Assembly: GCA_029339195.1 (NCBI GenBank)
Contig: JAPTJF010000023.1
Location: 62,001 to 126,000, forward strand
DNA length: 64,000 bases
Source: Micractinium sp. NFX-FRZ
Taxonomy: Eukaryota > Chlorophyta > Trebouxiophyceae > Chlorellales > Chlorellaceae
Direction of reading: 5' to 3'
Under the pieces are notes generated by a model. The model was not told where the DNA came from and did not search any database. It saw only the letters and a list, made by a program, of their open reading frames with translations. The stretch's first letter is position 1. Every line of letters starts with the position of its first letter. The position numbers and the translations under genes are program-made. Positions 47,054 through 60,200 of the stretch are shown piece after piece.

Positions 47054-50000
47054 ATGGTGCTGCCACGAGCGCGCTCCCTGGCGCTCAGCGCCTTCTTCAC
47101 GGTGCTGGCAGCGGTGCTGCTTGCGCCCTGGCCGAGCCGGAAGCAGGGTGCCGTCGACACTGCCTGCCCCCTGGTGCGTGTTGAGGGCTTCATTGTGAGC
47201 AATGACATCAGTGAAGACTGTCGCCTGAGGCTTGCCGTCACCGCCACGCTGCTGCAGGGGTTCGGGAGCGCCGGCGGTGGCGGGGAGGACGCCGGGCTGC
47301 CGTCGTTTGCGCACCACTTCAGCGCCAGCAAGCCCGGCAGCAATGCTGGCGTACCCCTGCAGCAGCAGGTTTCGCAGCCACACAAGCTGCGCCTCTATTG
47401 GAACGCCACAGTTTGGACGGGCGAGGCAGGCAGCCAGGCGGCAGCTGCTGCCGATACCTCCAGCACTTCCGTGCCCGACCCACCTGTGCCCACCGCCGAG
47501 GCCTTCGTAGTTGAGCCCGCTTCTGGCCGATTTCTCTACGTGGGCAGCAAGCAGGGGGCCTGGGAGGCAGCAGCGGCAGCAGCGGCAGCAGCACCTGGAG
47601 GCAGAGCGGGAGCGGGTAGTGGCTCGCTTGGAGGCGGCGCGGCAGGGGCGGCGGCGGCGGCGGCGGTTCAGGCGGCGGTTGAGGCTGTAGACCTGCAGGG
47701 TGCACACGTCACTCCTGGTCTGGTCGATGCTCACCTGCACCTTATCCCCGGAGGGCTCAGCCTGGGCCGTCTAGACCTGTCGGCTGTGGCGCACAAGCAC
47801 CAGTTTGTTAGCGCAGTAGCGGCGGCCGCGGCGCAGCTGGGCGGCAGCGGCAGCGATGGTGAAGGTGCCGGAGGGCAGCGCTGGCTGCTGGGCGGCGGGT
47901 GGGACGAGAGCCATTGGGACGGCGAGTGGCCGAGTGCGGCGTGGATCGATGAAGGTGCGTGGGCGGCGGGATGCAGACTGATGTATGCAGCAGCAGTATT
48001 CGGGGGTGGCCCGCTAGCAACTTACGCCTGCCCGCCCTGCTGCGCACCCGCCCATCCGCCACAGCCTGCCGCCACCTTGTTCGCCGCCCCTCCCCCTTCT
48101 CCTCACTCACCTCTGCCCCACCCCCACCCCACCTCTCCCGCCCCGTCCAACCGCCTGGCCTGGCTGGTGCAGTGGTCCTCACACGCCTGTGCTGTGCCCC
48201 TCATGAGGCATGATGCCCACAAGGTGCTTGCCACACTCACCTGCTGTGCCGCTGCTCCTTCTGCTCCCGCACTGCTGCAGTCTCACCCAACACCCCCGTC
48301 CTCTTGATGCGGCATGATGCCCACATGGCGCTCGCCAACTCAGCAGCCCTACGCCTGGCGGGGGTTGGGCCAGACACTCCGGACCCTCCAGGTGGCAGCA
48401 TCCTCAGGGATGGAGCTGGCCAGCTCACGGGGCTGCTCACAGATAGCGCTATACACCGGGTGTCAGGTGCGGCGCTGGGCGGTGGTGGGTGCAGGGCGGC
48501 GGCGGTGGTGGTGGTGGTGGTGGGTTGGGTGGGTGGCGGAGAGGGGTTGATGGGCTGCAGGAGCAGGGTGCAGAAAATCACAGGGCTGGGCGCGGTGGGC
48601 GCGGTGGCGGGGCAGTGCACAGGAGCACGCAGCCCGTTCACTCCACGCAGCCCAGGCGGCGCCCTGCGGCTCCATGCCAGCTGCCCTGCATCTGTTCTGG
48701 GTCTCTGTGCAACCGGCATCCCGTCTGCAGGATGCTCCACCCCAGCCCGCCCCTGCCCAGCCACCCCTTATGCCCGGCTGCCTTCCGCCTGCAGCCCACA
48801 TGCCCCCGCTCTCTGTGCAAGACCGGCGGCGCGCGTTTGAGGCGGCTGTGCAGCACGCCCTGAGCCGCGGGGTGACCTTTGTTCACGACATGGGCAGGCA
48901 AGTAGATGAGGGGAGGGGTGTAGTCAGTGGGAGGGTGAATATGTGCGGAGGGAGACGGGCAGGCACGACGCTGACTAGGATGCAGATTCCAGCGGGGGGC
49001 GAGCCTTTGCCCGGATGTGGCGCTGGTTTGGGGCTCTTGCCCGGGGCACAGCCTGCATGCAACCTGATGCTCCACCGCCGCCTGCCTGCCTGCCTGCCTG
49101 CCTGCCAGGCTGCCCCAGCTGCCTGCCCCAGCTGCCTGCCTACCTTCCCTGCAGGCTGCCTGCTCGCCCACCCCTCCCGCCTGTCCTCGCCCTGCTTCCT
49201 TGCTCCCTCCCTGCCTCCCCGCCCGCAGGATTGCGTTCCTTGATGGCGAGGACGCTGCCTGGCAGGACCTGGAGGAGGTGTATGTGCCTGCCGCCAACGA
49301 GGGGCGCCTGCCCCTCCGTGTCTACTCGTTTGTCCCCCTCACCACATGGTGAGCAAGGGAGTGGGGCGGGTTGCAAGCGGTGGGTGGTGGTGCCCAACAG
49401 ACAAAGTGGCCAGCACATTGCCTCTTCTGTTCCCCCTGCTGCCTGATGTCTTCTCAGGTAACCGTGGTACAGCACAAATCTCACTGTATTAATTTGTTTT
49501 GTGTGTGGTCCCCTCCTGCCTGCCTGGCTGACCTGGCAGGCGGCGCATGGCTGAGCGCGTCAAGCACCTGGGCACCGCCCACCCCAGCGGCATGCTGCTG
49601 TGGGGCGGCGTGAAGGAGTTTGCAGGTGCGCTGTTAGGGGCATGGGGCCGTGATCTAGGGGCCGTGAGCTAGCCTGCGGGTAGTCCTGGCTGAGAGTGAC
49701 AGCAACACAGGGACGTTCTTGCTCTGCACGCCTCGACCCCTACTGCCTGCCGCCTGCCGCCCGATCACTGGCCCTTGCTGTCGCCGTCCCCCTGCCGCAG
49801 ACGGCAGCCTGGGCAGCCGCACCGCGCTCTTTCTTGAGCCGTATGCCGACGAGCCAGGCAGCAGCGGCACCCGCACTATAGAGCTAGACACCCTGCGCCA
49901 GCTGGCAGCAGCCTCCGATGCTGCTGGGCTGCAGGTGGCGGTGCATGCCATTGGGGACAGGGCGGTGGACGAGATGCTGCAGTTGTACGCTGAGCTGGCG

Positions 50001-50942
50001 GCCGGCAACAACCACAGCAGGCACACCAGTGGTGGCGACGGCGCCGGCAGCGGTGCTGGCGATCGTGCCAAGGCTGCGCAGCAGCAGCAGCAGCAGCAGC
50101 AGCAACGGCAGCGCGGGCGGCGCCACCGCATCGAGCATGTGCAGCACATGGCGGGGCCCGAGACAGCGCGCCGCATGGCAGCAGCAGGCGTCATCGCCAC
50201 CCCCAACCCTCAGCACCTGCTGGCAGACCGGGGAGTGCTGGAGGCTCGGCTGGGCGCCGAGCGGGCGGGTGCTGGGCGGACGTACGCGTTTCGCACGCTT
50301 CGTGAGGCGGGCGTGACGGCTGCCTTTGCCAGCGACTGGCCGGTGGTGCCGCTCGACCCGACAGGTGGGCTGGGCAGGGTAGGGGTCCTGCATGTAGGCT
50401 GGAATCGTGCTTCGGGAGGGGCTGCCTTGCAGGCAGGCAGGCAGGCAGGCTGGCAGGCTGGCGATGCTAAGCAGAGGAGGCAGGCTAGGCACCCTGGGAG
50501 GTGTGTGTGCAGATGGGACTTGGAGCCGGGTGGCCAAAGGCTGCGCCTGGGCGCATGCTAGCACACCCCAGAACTGCATGACCTGGCCGGCCTCATCCAC
50601 TTGAGCTTCATAGACGTGCGCCTGGCTCGCCCCTCGTGCCCCGCAGGCGCGCTGTTTGCAGCGGTGCACCGCCGCGCGCCGGGCAGCAGCGACGCGGCCT
50701 GGGCACCAGAGGAGCGTCTGAGCTGGGTGCAGGCGCTGGGATCGCACACACTTGCGGGGGCAGCTGCGGCTGGGGTGGAGAAGGATCTGGGCAGTATAGA
50801 GGCTGGAAAGCTGGCTGATTTTGTGGTCTTCTCGGCCCCGCCCGGGGCAACCGATGCCGAGGGAGCGGCGGCGGCGGTGTTGCACACGTTTGTCGGCGGG
50901 CGCTGCCGGTTCGGGTGTGCAGTAGCTTCTGCCACTGCTTGA
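47054..50942 (+). CDS. Amidohydrolase-3 family protein, LAF3/YtcJ-like (751 aa, 7 exons)
   Basis: Exons 47054-47954, 48281-48466, 48795-48897, 49229-49348, 49540-49625, 49801-50364 and 50647-50942 total 2256 bases in frame. MVLPRARSLALSAFFTVLAA begins a signal peptide or anchor. VTPGLVDAHLHLIPGG holds the DAHxH metal-binding pair. GGGWDESHWDGEWPS, VLLMRHDAHMALANSAAL, VKEFADGSLGSRTALF, VAVHAIGDRAVDEML, HRIEHVQHM and AFASDWPV follow in the family order (PF07969). GSIEAGKLADFVVFS is the usual C-terminal return strand. Closest recognised relatives are Arabidopsis LAF3 (far-red light signalling) and bacterial YtcJ. Substrate is unknown. Poly-Gln and Ala/Gly inserts interrupt loops. Intron 3 starts with GC (AG|GCAAGT). 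Confidence 0.87.
48165..48340 (+). repeat. Echo of amidohydrolase exon 2 in the preceding intron
   Basis: ATGAGGCATGATGCCCACAA (48203 onward) in intron 1 mirrors ATGCGGCATGATGCCCACAT (48307 onward) in exon 2. The echo is preceded by GTGCAG at a spacing like that of the true acceptor. It is out of frame: a TGA falls within it if it is spliced like exon 2. Confidence 0.8.
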
Positions 50943-51216
50943 CCTCCTGTGTTTGATTGAATGTTGTGCCCAATGTGCACAGGCTCGCATGTGTTGCTTC
51001 ACTGCCCTTGCTGTTGGTGAGGACGCGCGGTGATTGTTCAGAGGCAGGACCGCCTTGTTGGCGGCGGCAGCGGTGGCACTGAACAGTGGCCAGAGCAGCG
51101 GAGCGCTGGGTCTTTTTGTGTGCTCTATTCATCAAAGATTTGAACTTTGATGGGGTCTGCGCTGCTGCGGGCGCACACTTGCTAGGCTGCCGGGTGCTCG
51201 TCTCGGGCGGTTCAGG

Positions 51217-54200
51217 ATGCTTTCCCCAGCGGCGTTATCAGTTCTGCTTGTCGTTCTTGCAGCTCTTGGCAGTGACGCGTTGAAGACCAGCAGCCCGGCG
51301 TGTGGCGTGGCAGAGGCACCAAAGTTTCTGCCGCTGCCCACCTGCACGCCGTCAAATAAAACCCTCGAAGACGCAGCAGCAGGTTAGGTTCTGCGCGCGG
51401 TACGGCCCGCCCATGGGATGCGCCGCCCGCCGGCAGCGGCCACACCCTCCCCGCTGCCACACCCTCCCGTGGGCGCTCGACATCAGGAGCTGGCCGCTGC
51501 ACCTGCCCGTACATTCTGCCATGCTCTTTGCCATAAAGGCAATTTGCTCATCTCACATGCGCGTGTGGACTCTCCTTGGTGCCCTGCACATGCCATGTCG
51601 CACCTCCATTGTGTGCGTACCCGCGTAACGCCCCGCCCCGGTGCCGCTGCATTGTCAACTGCGATGCCTCTGACGTCCCGCATGCTGCAGTCGCCTGGAA
51701 GTTTGCCCCAGTGGTGTACCACCACCCGTTGGAGCGGTACCACCTGCAGACGCCCGAGGTGTGGTACAATGCGTCCACGCTCTACCAACAGGTGGGCACC
51801 GGGCGAGGTGGCTTGTGACGCAACGCGGGGTGCTCTGGTACGGAGCCATGTGTCATGCGGCACAGCCTCGGCTACGGGCTGCCTGGCCGAGGTGGCCTGG
51901 CCCGCTTGCGGAGCAGGGGAGGGAGGGGTCAAGGCGGGGTGGGAGGGAACAGTGAGGGGTGCCCCATGTGCCAACCGGTCTCTGGCAGCATGCACGTCGT
52001 CCGCTGCACCCCCGCATGTCCTGCATGCATGCCCCCCTGCCGAATGGTGGTGCACAGCTTCGGGGCGGGCCCCTTGACTCTCATTGCCTGATTTTCCTGC
52101 TTTTCCTGGGGCCCGCCCTTCCTGCCGGTGTCGTGTGCAGGACTTCCGGTCGCAGAATGAGTCCTTCTTTGCCTGGTTTGACAGCTCCCGCCTGAACGAG
52201 CTCATGTTCATGCCGAGGTGAGCTGGCAGGCGGACATTCTTCTGCGGCGCGCAGTGACACTGATACACTCGGAAGGAGGGTGGTTGGGACAACAGCGGGC
52301 TTGGGCTGGCAGGCGTATGTGCGTAGACTGCTGCAAGTCAACAATCAGCCCTGCAGACCTGCCGCCCGCCTCGCTGTTGTGGGCGGCTGACCCACCGCCG
52401 ACCCACCGCCGCCTGCAGGCGCTTCACCGAACTGCTGCACTCCACTGATTTCACGAAGCAGCTCCCCCGTATGCCCCTTAGTGCTGTTCACGTGCGCACA
52501 CCTCCCTCTGCCCGCCGCCCGCAGGAGCTTCCGCACTGTGCTGAATGCCACCGATGTGACGGAGGAGCAGCGGCAGGAGGTGATTGGCGGGGCACCCTTT
52601 GTGAACAACCGCTCCACAGCCAAGGTGCGAGCGTGCGGCGGTGTGTTTGTTTGTTGCGTGGGGTTGGGGGCAATGGAGTGGGGCTCTTGAGGAGGCAGTG
52701 GAGCAGAGCTTGCTGCAGCAGCCGGGGCACAGCGCGCCCGCTCGCCTCCCCACTTCCCGCACATCTTCCCCCCCGCCCCACGCTTGCCCTCCCCTGCACT
52801 GTCCTGCAAGTGTACTTCATGTGCGGTGGCACCTGCCCCCCCCCCCGTACCACGGTCGCACTTCACCTGCGAGCGATACACCATGGTCCACTTGTACTGC
52901 CGCCCCCGCTCCCCCGTGCTGCCTGCAGGTGCACTTTTCCGTGGAACAGATGTACACCGACGGGGAGCGGACGCAGGTGGCCCCCGGCCTCTGGCTGTTC
53001 ACCTACCACCTGTACTACTCCTGGAACGGCTGCTCCAACCAGGACCTGGCCATCTCGCTCAACGGCGGCCTGCAGACGCTGCAGTACCTCATGTGTGAGT
53101 GCAGTGCAACATGTGTCACTTGGCGGGCACTGCATTGCGGGCTGTGGCTGAAGCTGTGGCCGTGAGATCAAGGTCAAGGTGCCCATGTTGCATCTGCAAG
53201 GGCAGCACCGGGGGCGTGGCGCGTGCTCTCAAAGCGGCGCACTGGCAGCATGGCGCAGCGCTGCAAGCTCAAATGGTGCTGCGCATGCCGCCCTTTCCCA
53301 TTGGGCCGCCCTTCGCGGCCCCACCATTGACCTGAAGTCACCATTGGCTGCCCCCTCCTGCCTTCCTGTGTGCAGGCCCCATTGGGGTGCACGAAGGCGA
53401 CTGGGAGCGCGTGTCCATGCTGGTGTGTGCCGAGGACCTCACCCTTCAACAGGTGGGCACATGCAACTGAATGGGGCTCCTGAGGTGATGAGGGCAGGGC
53501 AATGTGGGTGCAAGTGTGGTATGTGTGTGTGCCCCAAGGTTCTGGCGATCCAGCAGTTGAGGCAGGGGTCCAAGGAGCATGTGTGCGGGCTGCTGACCTG
53601 GGCATAGCGCAGCTGACGGTGCCCTGCTGTCCCCCCACCTCACCACGCCCCAACCTGCCCCGCTGCCGCCCCGCCCCGCCCCCCTGCAGGCTTCGTACTC
53701 GCAGCACGGCTGGTGGGAGACCCGGGACTGCAAGGAGGAGGGGCAGTGCCCGCGGGAGCAGAACGAGAACGACCCAACCGTGTTCAACCCGGGTGGGCGG
53801 GCAGCGTGCGCAGCGGGGGCAGCTCCCGGCGCCTTCCACGCTTCCTTGCAGCGCATTCGGGTGCACCCGTGCCATGCCTCCACCCTCCTCCTGCCTGCAC
53901 ACTTCCGCCTCCCAGCGTCACCACACATCACCCCCACGTGCTGCTGCATCCTCCCCACCTGGCCTGCAGTCGCCTACAGCGCATTTGAGTCGCACGCCAA
54001 TTATTATGACCAGTCGCCCCTGATGGTGTACGCCTGGAAGAATGCCACCTTTGGGGACGGTGAGTCGGGCACGCCACGCCGTGCCGGTAAAACTATGTAG
54101 GGAGTGCGCCGCGTGCGCGCCTGCCCGCCTGGGCCCGCCCGCCTTATAATGAAGCGTTTCCCAGCAGCGTGCCTCCGCCTGCACCCCACCCCTGCACTAG

Positions 54201-57200
54201 CTAGCCCTGCAAAATCCGCATCCACAAACACACCCACACGCCCTCCATGCCCCCACCCCTGCGCCACCCCCTCCCACCCGCAGTTGCCCAGCTGGACAAC
54301 CTGGGGGGCGTGTGGGTGGGCGACCGCACCCTGGCCGACCCCTCCTCCAAGTTTGTGCCCACGCCCGACAACATCGTCTTCCTGCCAAACATGTCGCAAA
54401 TTGAGGTGGGTGCTTCCGGTTGTGGCTGCGCGCGCTGGCCTGGGTGCCCGGGCTGTCCCCTTTGTGTCCTTTGATTCGAGGCGATGCTTGGGGCTAGGGT
54501 CTCATAGATGCATTTGTCTGGGTTGTCTGGGTGCTCACCCCCGCCGCGTAACAACACATGTGAAGCCCTGCTTGGGCATGTCAGTGAACATGTCATGCCG
54601 CAAACGGCGCGTGCGCCGCCCCGGCCTTTTGCCGCCCCCAATGCGCCGGCTGCTGCCACTTGTATCCAGAGTGGACCACAGCTGACCCGCCGTCAGCTGT
54701 GGCAGTGCCGTCGCTTCCAGCTTGCTCTGCATGTAGGTGGCACAGCATAAAATGCAATGCTGTGCTACCGTGCTGTGCTGTGCCACCTACAAGCAGAGCA
54801 AGTTAGGTGTGATAGTACTGCCGCAGCTGACGGCGGGTCAGCTGGACCAACTCTGGGACAAAAAAATGCCCATTCCGCTGGATCACACAGCAGGGGCGGC
54901 AGCAGCAGCAGCACAGGGGCGCCTCGGCGGCACACGCCGCCGCCCAGGCGCCCCAGCCGGCAGCGCCAGCAGCCGCACAAGTGGTTCCAGCGCCAGTCGT
55001 GCCGCAGGGAACGGCTGCAGGGGGGTGCTCCGGGTCGTTTCGGTTCCACTGCTGCACCGCATGGACTCTTAAAGGGCTGCAGTGGTGCTGGCGCCTCGAC
55101 CGTCCCGCCCCGATCACTCGCCCCTGCCCTCCCCACCCATATCTGCAGAACAAGACAGGCTGGGAGTGGGCTGTGTACCCAGGTGAGGGGCGCTGGTTGT
55201 TACAGACGCTACAGCCTCTAAATACGAGCACCGCCAGGGTCTTGAGTGTGCAGATGGCGCCAGCATTGGGTGGGGCCTTGTTTGGCAGCTGGACACTGAT
55301 GCCTGAAACATAAATGCAACGGGGCAGCTGGGGACTGATGCCTGAACACTGACCGAACGCATGGCTTCGTGCCCTGCTGCTTCGCCCGCCTGCAGGCAAC
55401 TGGGGTGCGCCTCTTCAAGGGGGCAAGAGTAGCTACCTGTGCCTCTCCGACAACCGTGAGCCAACCGCTGCCGCCGCATGCGCCTCATCATCTCCTTGCT
55501 GCTGCGGCTTGTCTGCCAGCCAGCGCATGCACTTTCCGTTCTTGCTGCCGCGCCTTGTGTGCTTGCCACTGCAAGCCAGTGCATGTTCCCAGCAGCTCTG
55601 GTTCAGCAGCCCTTGCCTATTGAAAGACCTGCAGTACCGCCTGAGCAGCCTCCGGCTTGGCCCTTGGCCTTGCTGCTAGGCACATGGCCACCTGGCAGGA
55701 GGGCGCGGGCTGCTCACACATCGCTGCTGCTCTGGTGGGACTAACGGGCCTGACAACACCGCCCCGCCTGCCCGCCCGCTTCATGCTGTGCTGTGCTGTG
55801 CTGTGCTGTGCAGACACGACTCTGGGTGAGTGCCCCGACAACGTGGCCACCCGCACGCTGCGCACGGCATTTAAGGTCCTGGATGTCGCCAACGTGGCAA
55901 CCGGCGGCGTCAGCTCCGACGCCGGCAGGCCCGGGTGGGTGGGCGCCGGGGTGGCTCGCCTTGGCGGGCCGGCCGAGGCGGAGGGCCGGGTTTGCGCCTG
56001 TGCTGTGCTGTGCTGTGCTGTGCTGTGCAGTGCAGGCGAAGGGAATGTGGAGGGAGGTCGGCGGGGCGCACGCACACTCGCCCCAGAGCAGCAACTCCGC
56101 CCCGGCACTGCGCCCCACCCCGGGGGGTGTGACCGCGTCTCCTCCCTCCCCACCCTGCGCTCGCCCTGCCCCCGCCTGCCGGCTCGCTTGTCTGGCCATG
56201 CCATGCCATGCCTCACATGCTCCTCCAACACATGCCTGCCTTATGCATCCAATGCCCTCCCCTGCCCCTGCCCTCCTGCTGCTGTGCCGTGCAGGTTTGA
56301 GCAGCAGCCCTTCCTGGCGCGGGAGGCAACCAACAACAGCTTTGTGGCCGCAGGCACAATCACTGGTGCGGGATTGTGGGGGCAGTCACGCCGCCTTTTC
56401 TGCCACTTTTTGTCGGGGGGGGCGGGTAGGCGACAAGCCCAGCGCCGAGCGGGGTGAAGGCGAACGGTGGAACGGGTCTTAAGGCGGGGTTCAGGTGGGG
56501 CCAATGATGCGTCTCAAGACGGTATGCCCTGCAGCACCCTTCTGCCCTACCCGCACCTCCCGTTCTCTCCCCCGCCCCGCTGCCTCCCGGCTGCGCCCTC
56601 ACCCTCACCCTCCCGCTTCCCTGCCTCTCCAGGCCCGCTGTTCCGCACGTACTCATACCAATGGCTTCCGGAAGTAAGAGCAGGCGCATGCCATGAGGCA
56701 CTTGGCAGCGTCACCATGCAAACAGTCTCAGCGCGGCTGCATGCCTGCCGCCAAGCTGCCCGGCAATGGCGGCCAGCTGGCCAGCCATCCAGCCTGCTGG
56801 CCTGTCCGTGTGTCAAGCCCTCTGGATGTCGGCACCTGCCCCTGCCTCTCCGCATCCCCGCTGCCTAGGCCCAAATGCCGCCCGCCTGCCCGCCTGCCTG
56901 CCCGCCTCCCTCCCTCCCTGCCCCCTGGCATGCAGCGTGCCGCCCCCATCTTCTCCGACTTCAAGGACCCTAATGCCGTCATCATCTGCTCCAACGACTC
57001 CACAGTCACCCTGCCCTACCCAGAGTGCGTGAGCATCGTTTATCCCTGGGCCTGCCTTGACTGCCTGGCGTAGAAAGGCAGGGCGGGAGGCCTGCTGTGA
57101 GGGGGCTGCAGTGCGGATGAATCGGTTCAAAACGAAAGTCAATATGAGGGACGCATTGATAATGCTGAAAGTGAAGCGTGGGGCTGCTGCCGCTGCCGCC

Positions 57201-60200
57201 CGCTTGCCTGCCTGGCCCAGCCGCCCTTCACGCCTTCTTGCAGGTCAGCACTGGCCCCAGCAACTCGCCCGCCTTTTGTTCCCCTGCCCCTCCGCTCACC
57301 CCCTTCCACGCGCTTGCCGCTGCTGTGCAGCTACGCTGGCGCCCTGTCGCCCAGCACAAGCATCAACACGATCGTCAAGTACCTGGCCGGCATGTGTGTC
57401 GGCTCCGTCATCGTCAGGTGGGCGGGTGGAGCGTGTGGGCCAGGGGGTGGGGGGAGTTCGTGGGGTTTTTGTATGTGGGCATGTATGGGGTACAATTAAC
57501 CCGGTCTACTGTATGTGGGGCTGTGGGGTATGTGGGGCTGGTGTGGCAGGGGCACAGGCTGTCTGCCCCAAGTCCTGCCCGGGCCGGTGAGAGGGGAGGG
57601 GCAGGGGAGGCTCGGTAGCAGCCCCCCACTGCACCGCAGGTGTGGTGTCGGCAGTGTGGCGGCCCACCCAGCTGCTCGCGCCTGCACAGGCCCTGCGCCT
57701 TGCTCAAGGTGCCTGCATGCACGCTGCTAGACTAAGTGCATCGCCCCGGTGGGCACACATGCGCATGCCCTGGGCCCAGCCACCGCCACCCTGCTTCCCA
57801 ACCCCGCCCCGCTCGCCCATCCGCCCGCCCCCGCCCCCCTCCCCACTTCGTGATGGCCCCCTCCTCTCCCCCCCGTAGCGCCCTGTTCATCCTCCTCATG
57901 ATGGTGCCAACCCTGCTAAGCCACGCTGCCAACGCCCCTGCCAAGCTGCTGGCCGCGGGCAGCGCCGCCGTGACCTCCGGGCGCAAGGCGGTGCGCAAGG
58001 GCGGGGACGCCGTCAAGGACGGAATCGCCACGGCCGGCGACGCCCTGCGCGTGCGCAGCGCCACGGCGCAGCAGGCGCCCCTGGCGGCTGCGCCTGCGGG
58101 GCCCCATGGCGTGCGGGCAGGCGCAGACGCCGGCGACACGCCCGCGCCGGCGGCAGCAGCACCTGAGGCTGCGGCCAATGCCGGTGCAGCGGCCGCTCCT
58201 GCTCTTCCGCCTGCACTGGGCACCATGCCCTCTGCCACGTCCTCCAAGGCTGAGCTGGACGTGGTACTGCCCGACGAGGAGAGGCAGTACCCCGGGTTTG
58301 CGCTGTGGACCGTGTGCGCCGTACTGCTGTACATCGCCGCTGTGGTCACGCTTGCGCTGGGGACCGACCAGGTGCGTGCGGGCGGTACATGCTGGCAGTA
58401 CACGCGTGGGCGGCACCGCTGTACATCGCCGCTGTGGTCACGCTGTGGCTGGGCACGGCCAGGGCCGGCTTTAACAGCAGCAATGCTACAGCTCAGCCTG
58501 GTGCTGCTGCATTCAAGATACAACGGAAGGCGCACTGCACAACAGCATTGCACGGCTGCTCCGCTGCACCGCAATGCTACACAGCCGTTACTGCAATGCT
58601 GCACGCCTGCGCCCTGGCCCCCTCCCCCCCTGCAGTTTGTGAGCAACTCTGTGGCGGCGTACGCCACAGTGAGAGGGGGGCAAGGGGGAGGGCAGGGCAG
58701 GAGAGGTGGCCAAGGGGTGCACTGGCAGGGTGACCCCAGGTGGTGGGGCTGGAATCTGCGTGGAGGGGCGCTTGTGGCGGCCACCCTTGGCCACGTCTCA
58801 ATCCTGCCCCTCGGCTGGCCTGCGTCTCACCCCAGCGTCGCCCTGCCCGTACAGTGTTTCCGTCATTACATGACGTGATTATTGGCGCCGCCAATTTGCT
58901 TGTGCTAGGCAGCTTGCCGCTGACAGCCCCCTTTCACGCAACCATCCTTTCCCTGTGCAGAACGTGCTTGGGCAGAACGTGGCCATCGATGCCGTCAAGT
59001 GGCTCATCATCGGCAGCCTCCTGCTCACAGCCCTCTGCGACCTCTTCATCCTCTTCATCGTCCTGCTGGCCGGCAAGAAACACTTCCTGCTCTGGAAGTG
59101 GAGGTGCGTGCTTGCGGCGTGTGCGTGTGTATGTGTGTGCTTAGACGGGGCTGCTGGCAGCCAACGCTGGCTGGCACGCACGGGGGCTGCCAGTTGGACG
59201 CCATTGCCACTGGCTGGGCGCGCCCGCACCCCCTGTGGCCACTGCTTCCCTTACCCAACCCTCCCCCTCTGTCCCTCTCCCTCAACCCGGGCGCCGCCTC
59301 TACCTCTGCCCCCGCCCTCCCCTGCTGTCATGTCCTCTCCTGCTTCCTTGTACGCCTGCCGGGTGCCTAGCTCCCTTTCTCTTGTTTCCTTTCCACTGCC
59401 TGCAGGGTGCCCAACTTCCTGCACATCCCATGGGTGCACAAGCACATCTACAAGATCCACATCGTCACCGCCGGCCTCGTCATCCTCGTCATCTCCCTCG
59501 TGAGCCGCCAGCCTGGCTGCCAGCTGGCACCCTCTGCACCCAGCGCTGCTGTGCATGGCAGCGTGGACTTCGGCCCCGTGATGGCCCATCCCCCTCCACA
59601 GTGTGGGCACTTGCTTTAGATTTGGGTCCCTTCTCCCTGCGTCCTCCGTGGTCTGGGCCTGCCTGCCTTCTTTTCACCGCAACGTGTCATGCACGTTGAC
59701 ACTGCATCATGGACTACCAACAACGTTTCTTTCCCCACCTGCCTCCCGCAGGCCACCATCCTGTTTGGGCTGGGCCTGGTGGTGATGACTGTCCAGCTGG
59801 CGGCGCGCCTGGCGTGCTCCACCATCGCCAACGTCAGCGTGGAGAGCATCACGCTGTCAGACGTCTGCGTCACCGTCAACAGCCTGTCGGGTGGGTGGGT
59901 GGTGGGTCAACAGCCTGTGCTTGCTCAAGAAAACAGCGGGAAGCGTCACGCTGTCGGGCACCTGCCACAGTGGGTGCCCATCAGCACACACCTTTTGGGT
60001 GGGTAGCTTGGTGCCCAGCCTAGGTGATGAGCGGACGGGTGAGCGGTTGGGCAGTACAGAGGTGACGTGCTGGGAGGTAAGGTGGAGCCATGCAGGTGGG
60101 CAGCAGCGCAGGCTGGGGGGTGCACCCTCCCCAGCTGCGCAGCTGCCCACTGCGCATCTTCACCAGGCCTCCAAGCATCCCACCTGCACCACCCAAACGC

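Noticed and set aside
54803..55399. Minus-strand frame near the foldback element, considered as a transposase remnant
   Set aside because: No transposase, nuclease or reverse-transcriptase motif is visible; it is compositional.
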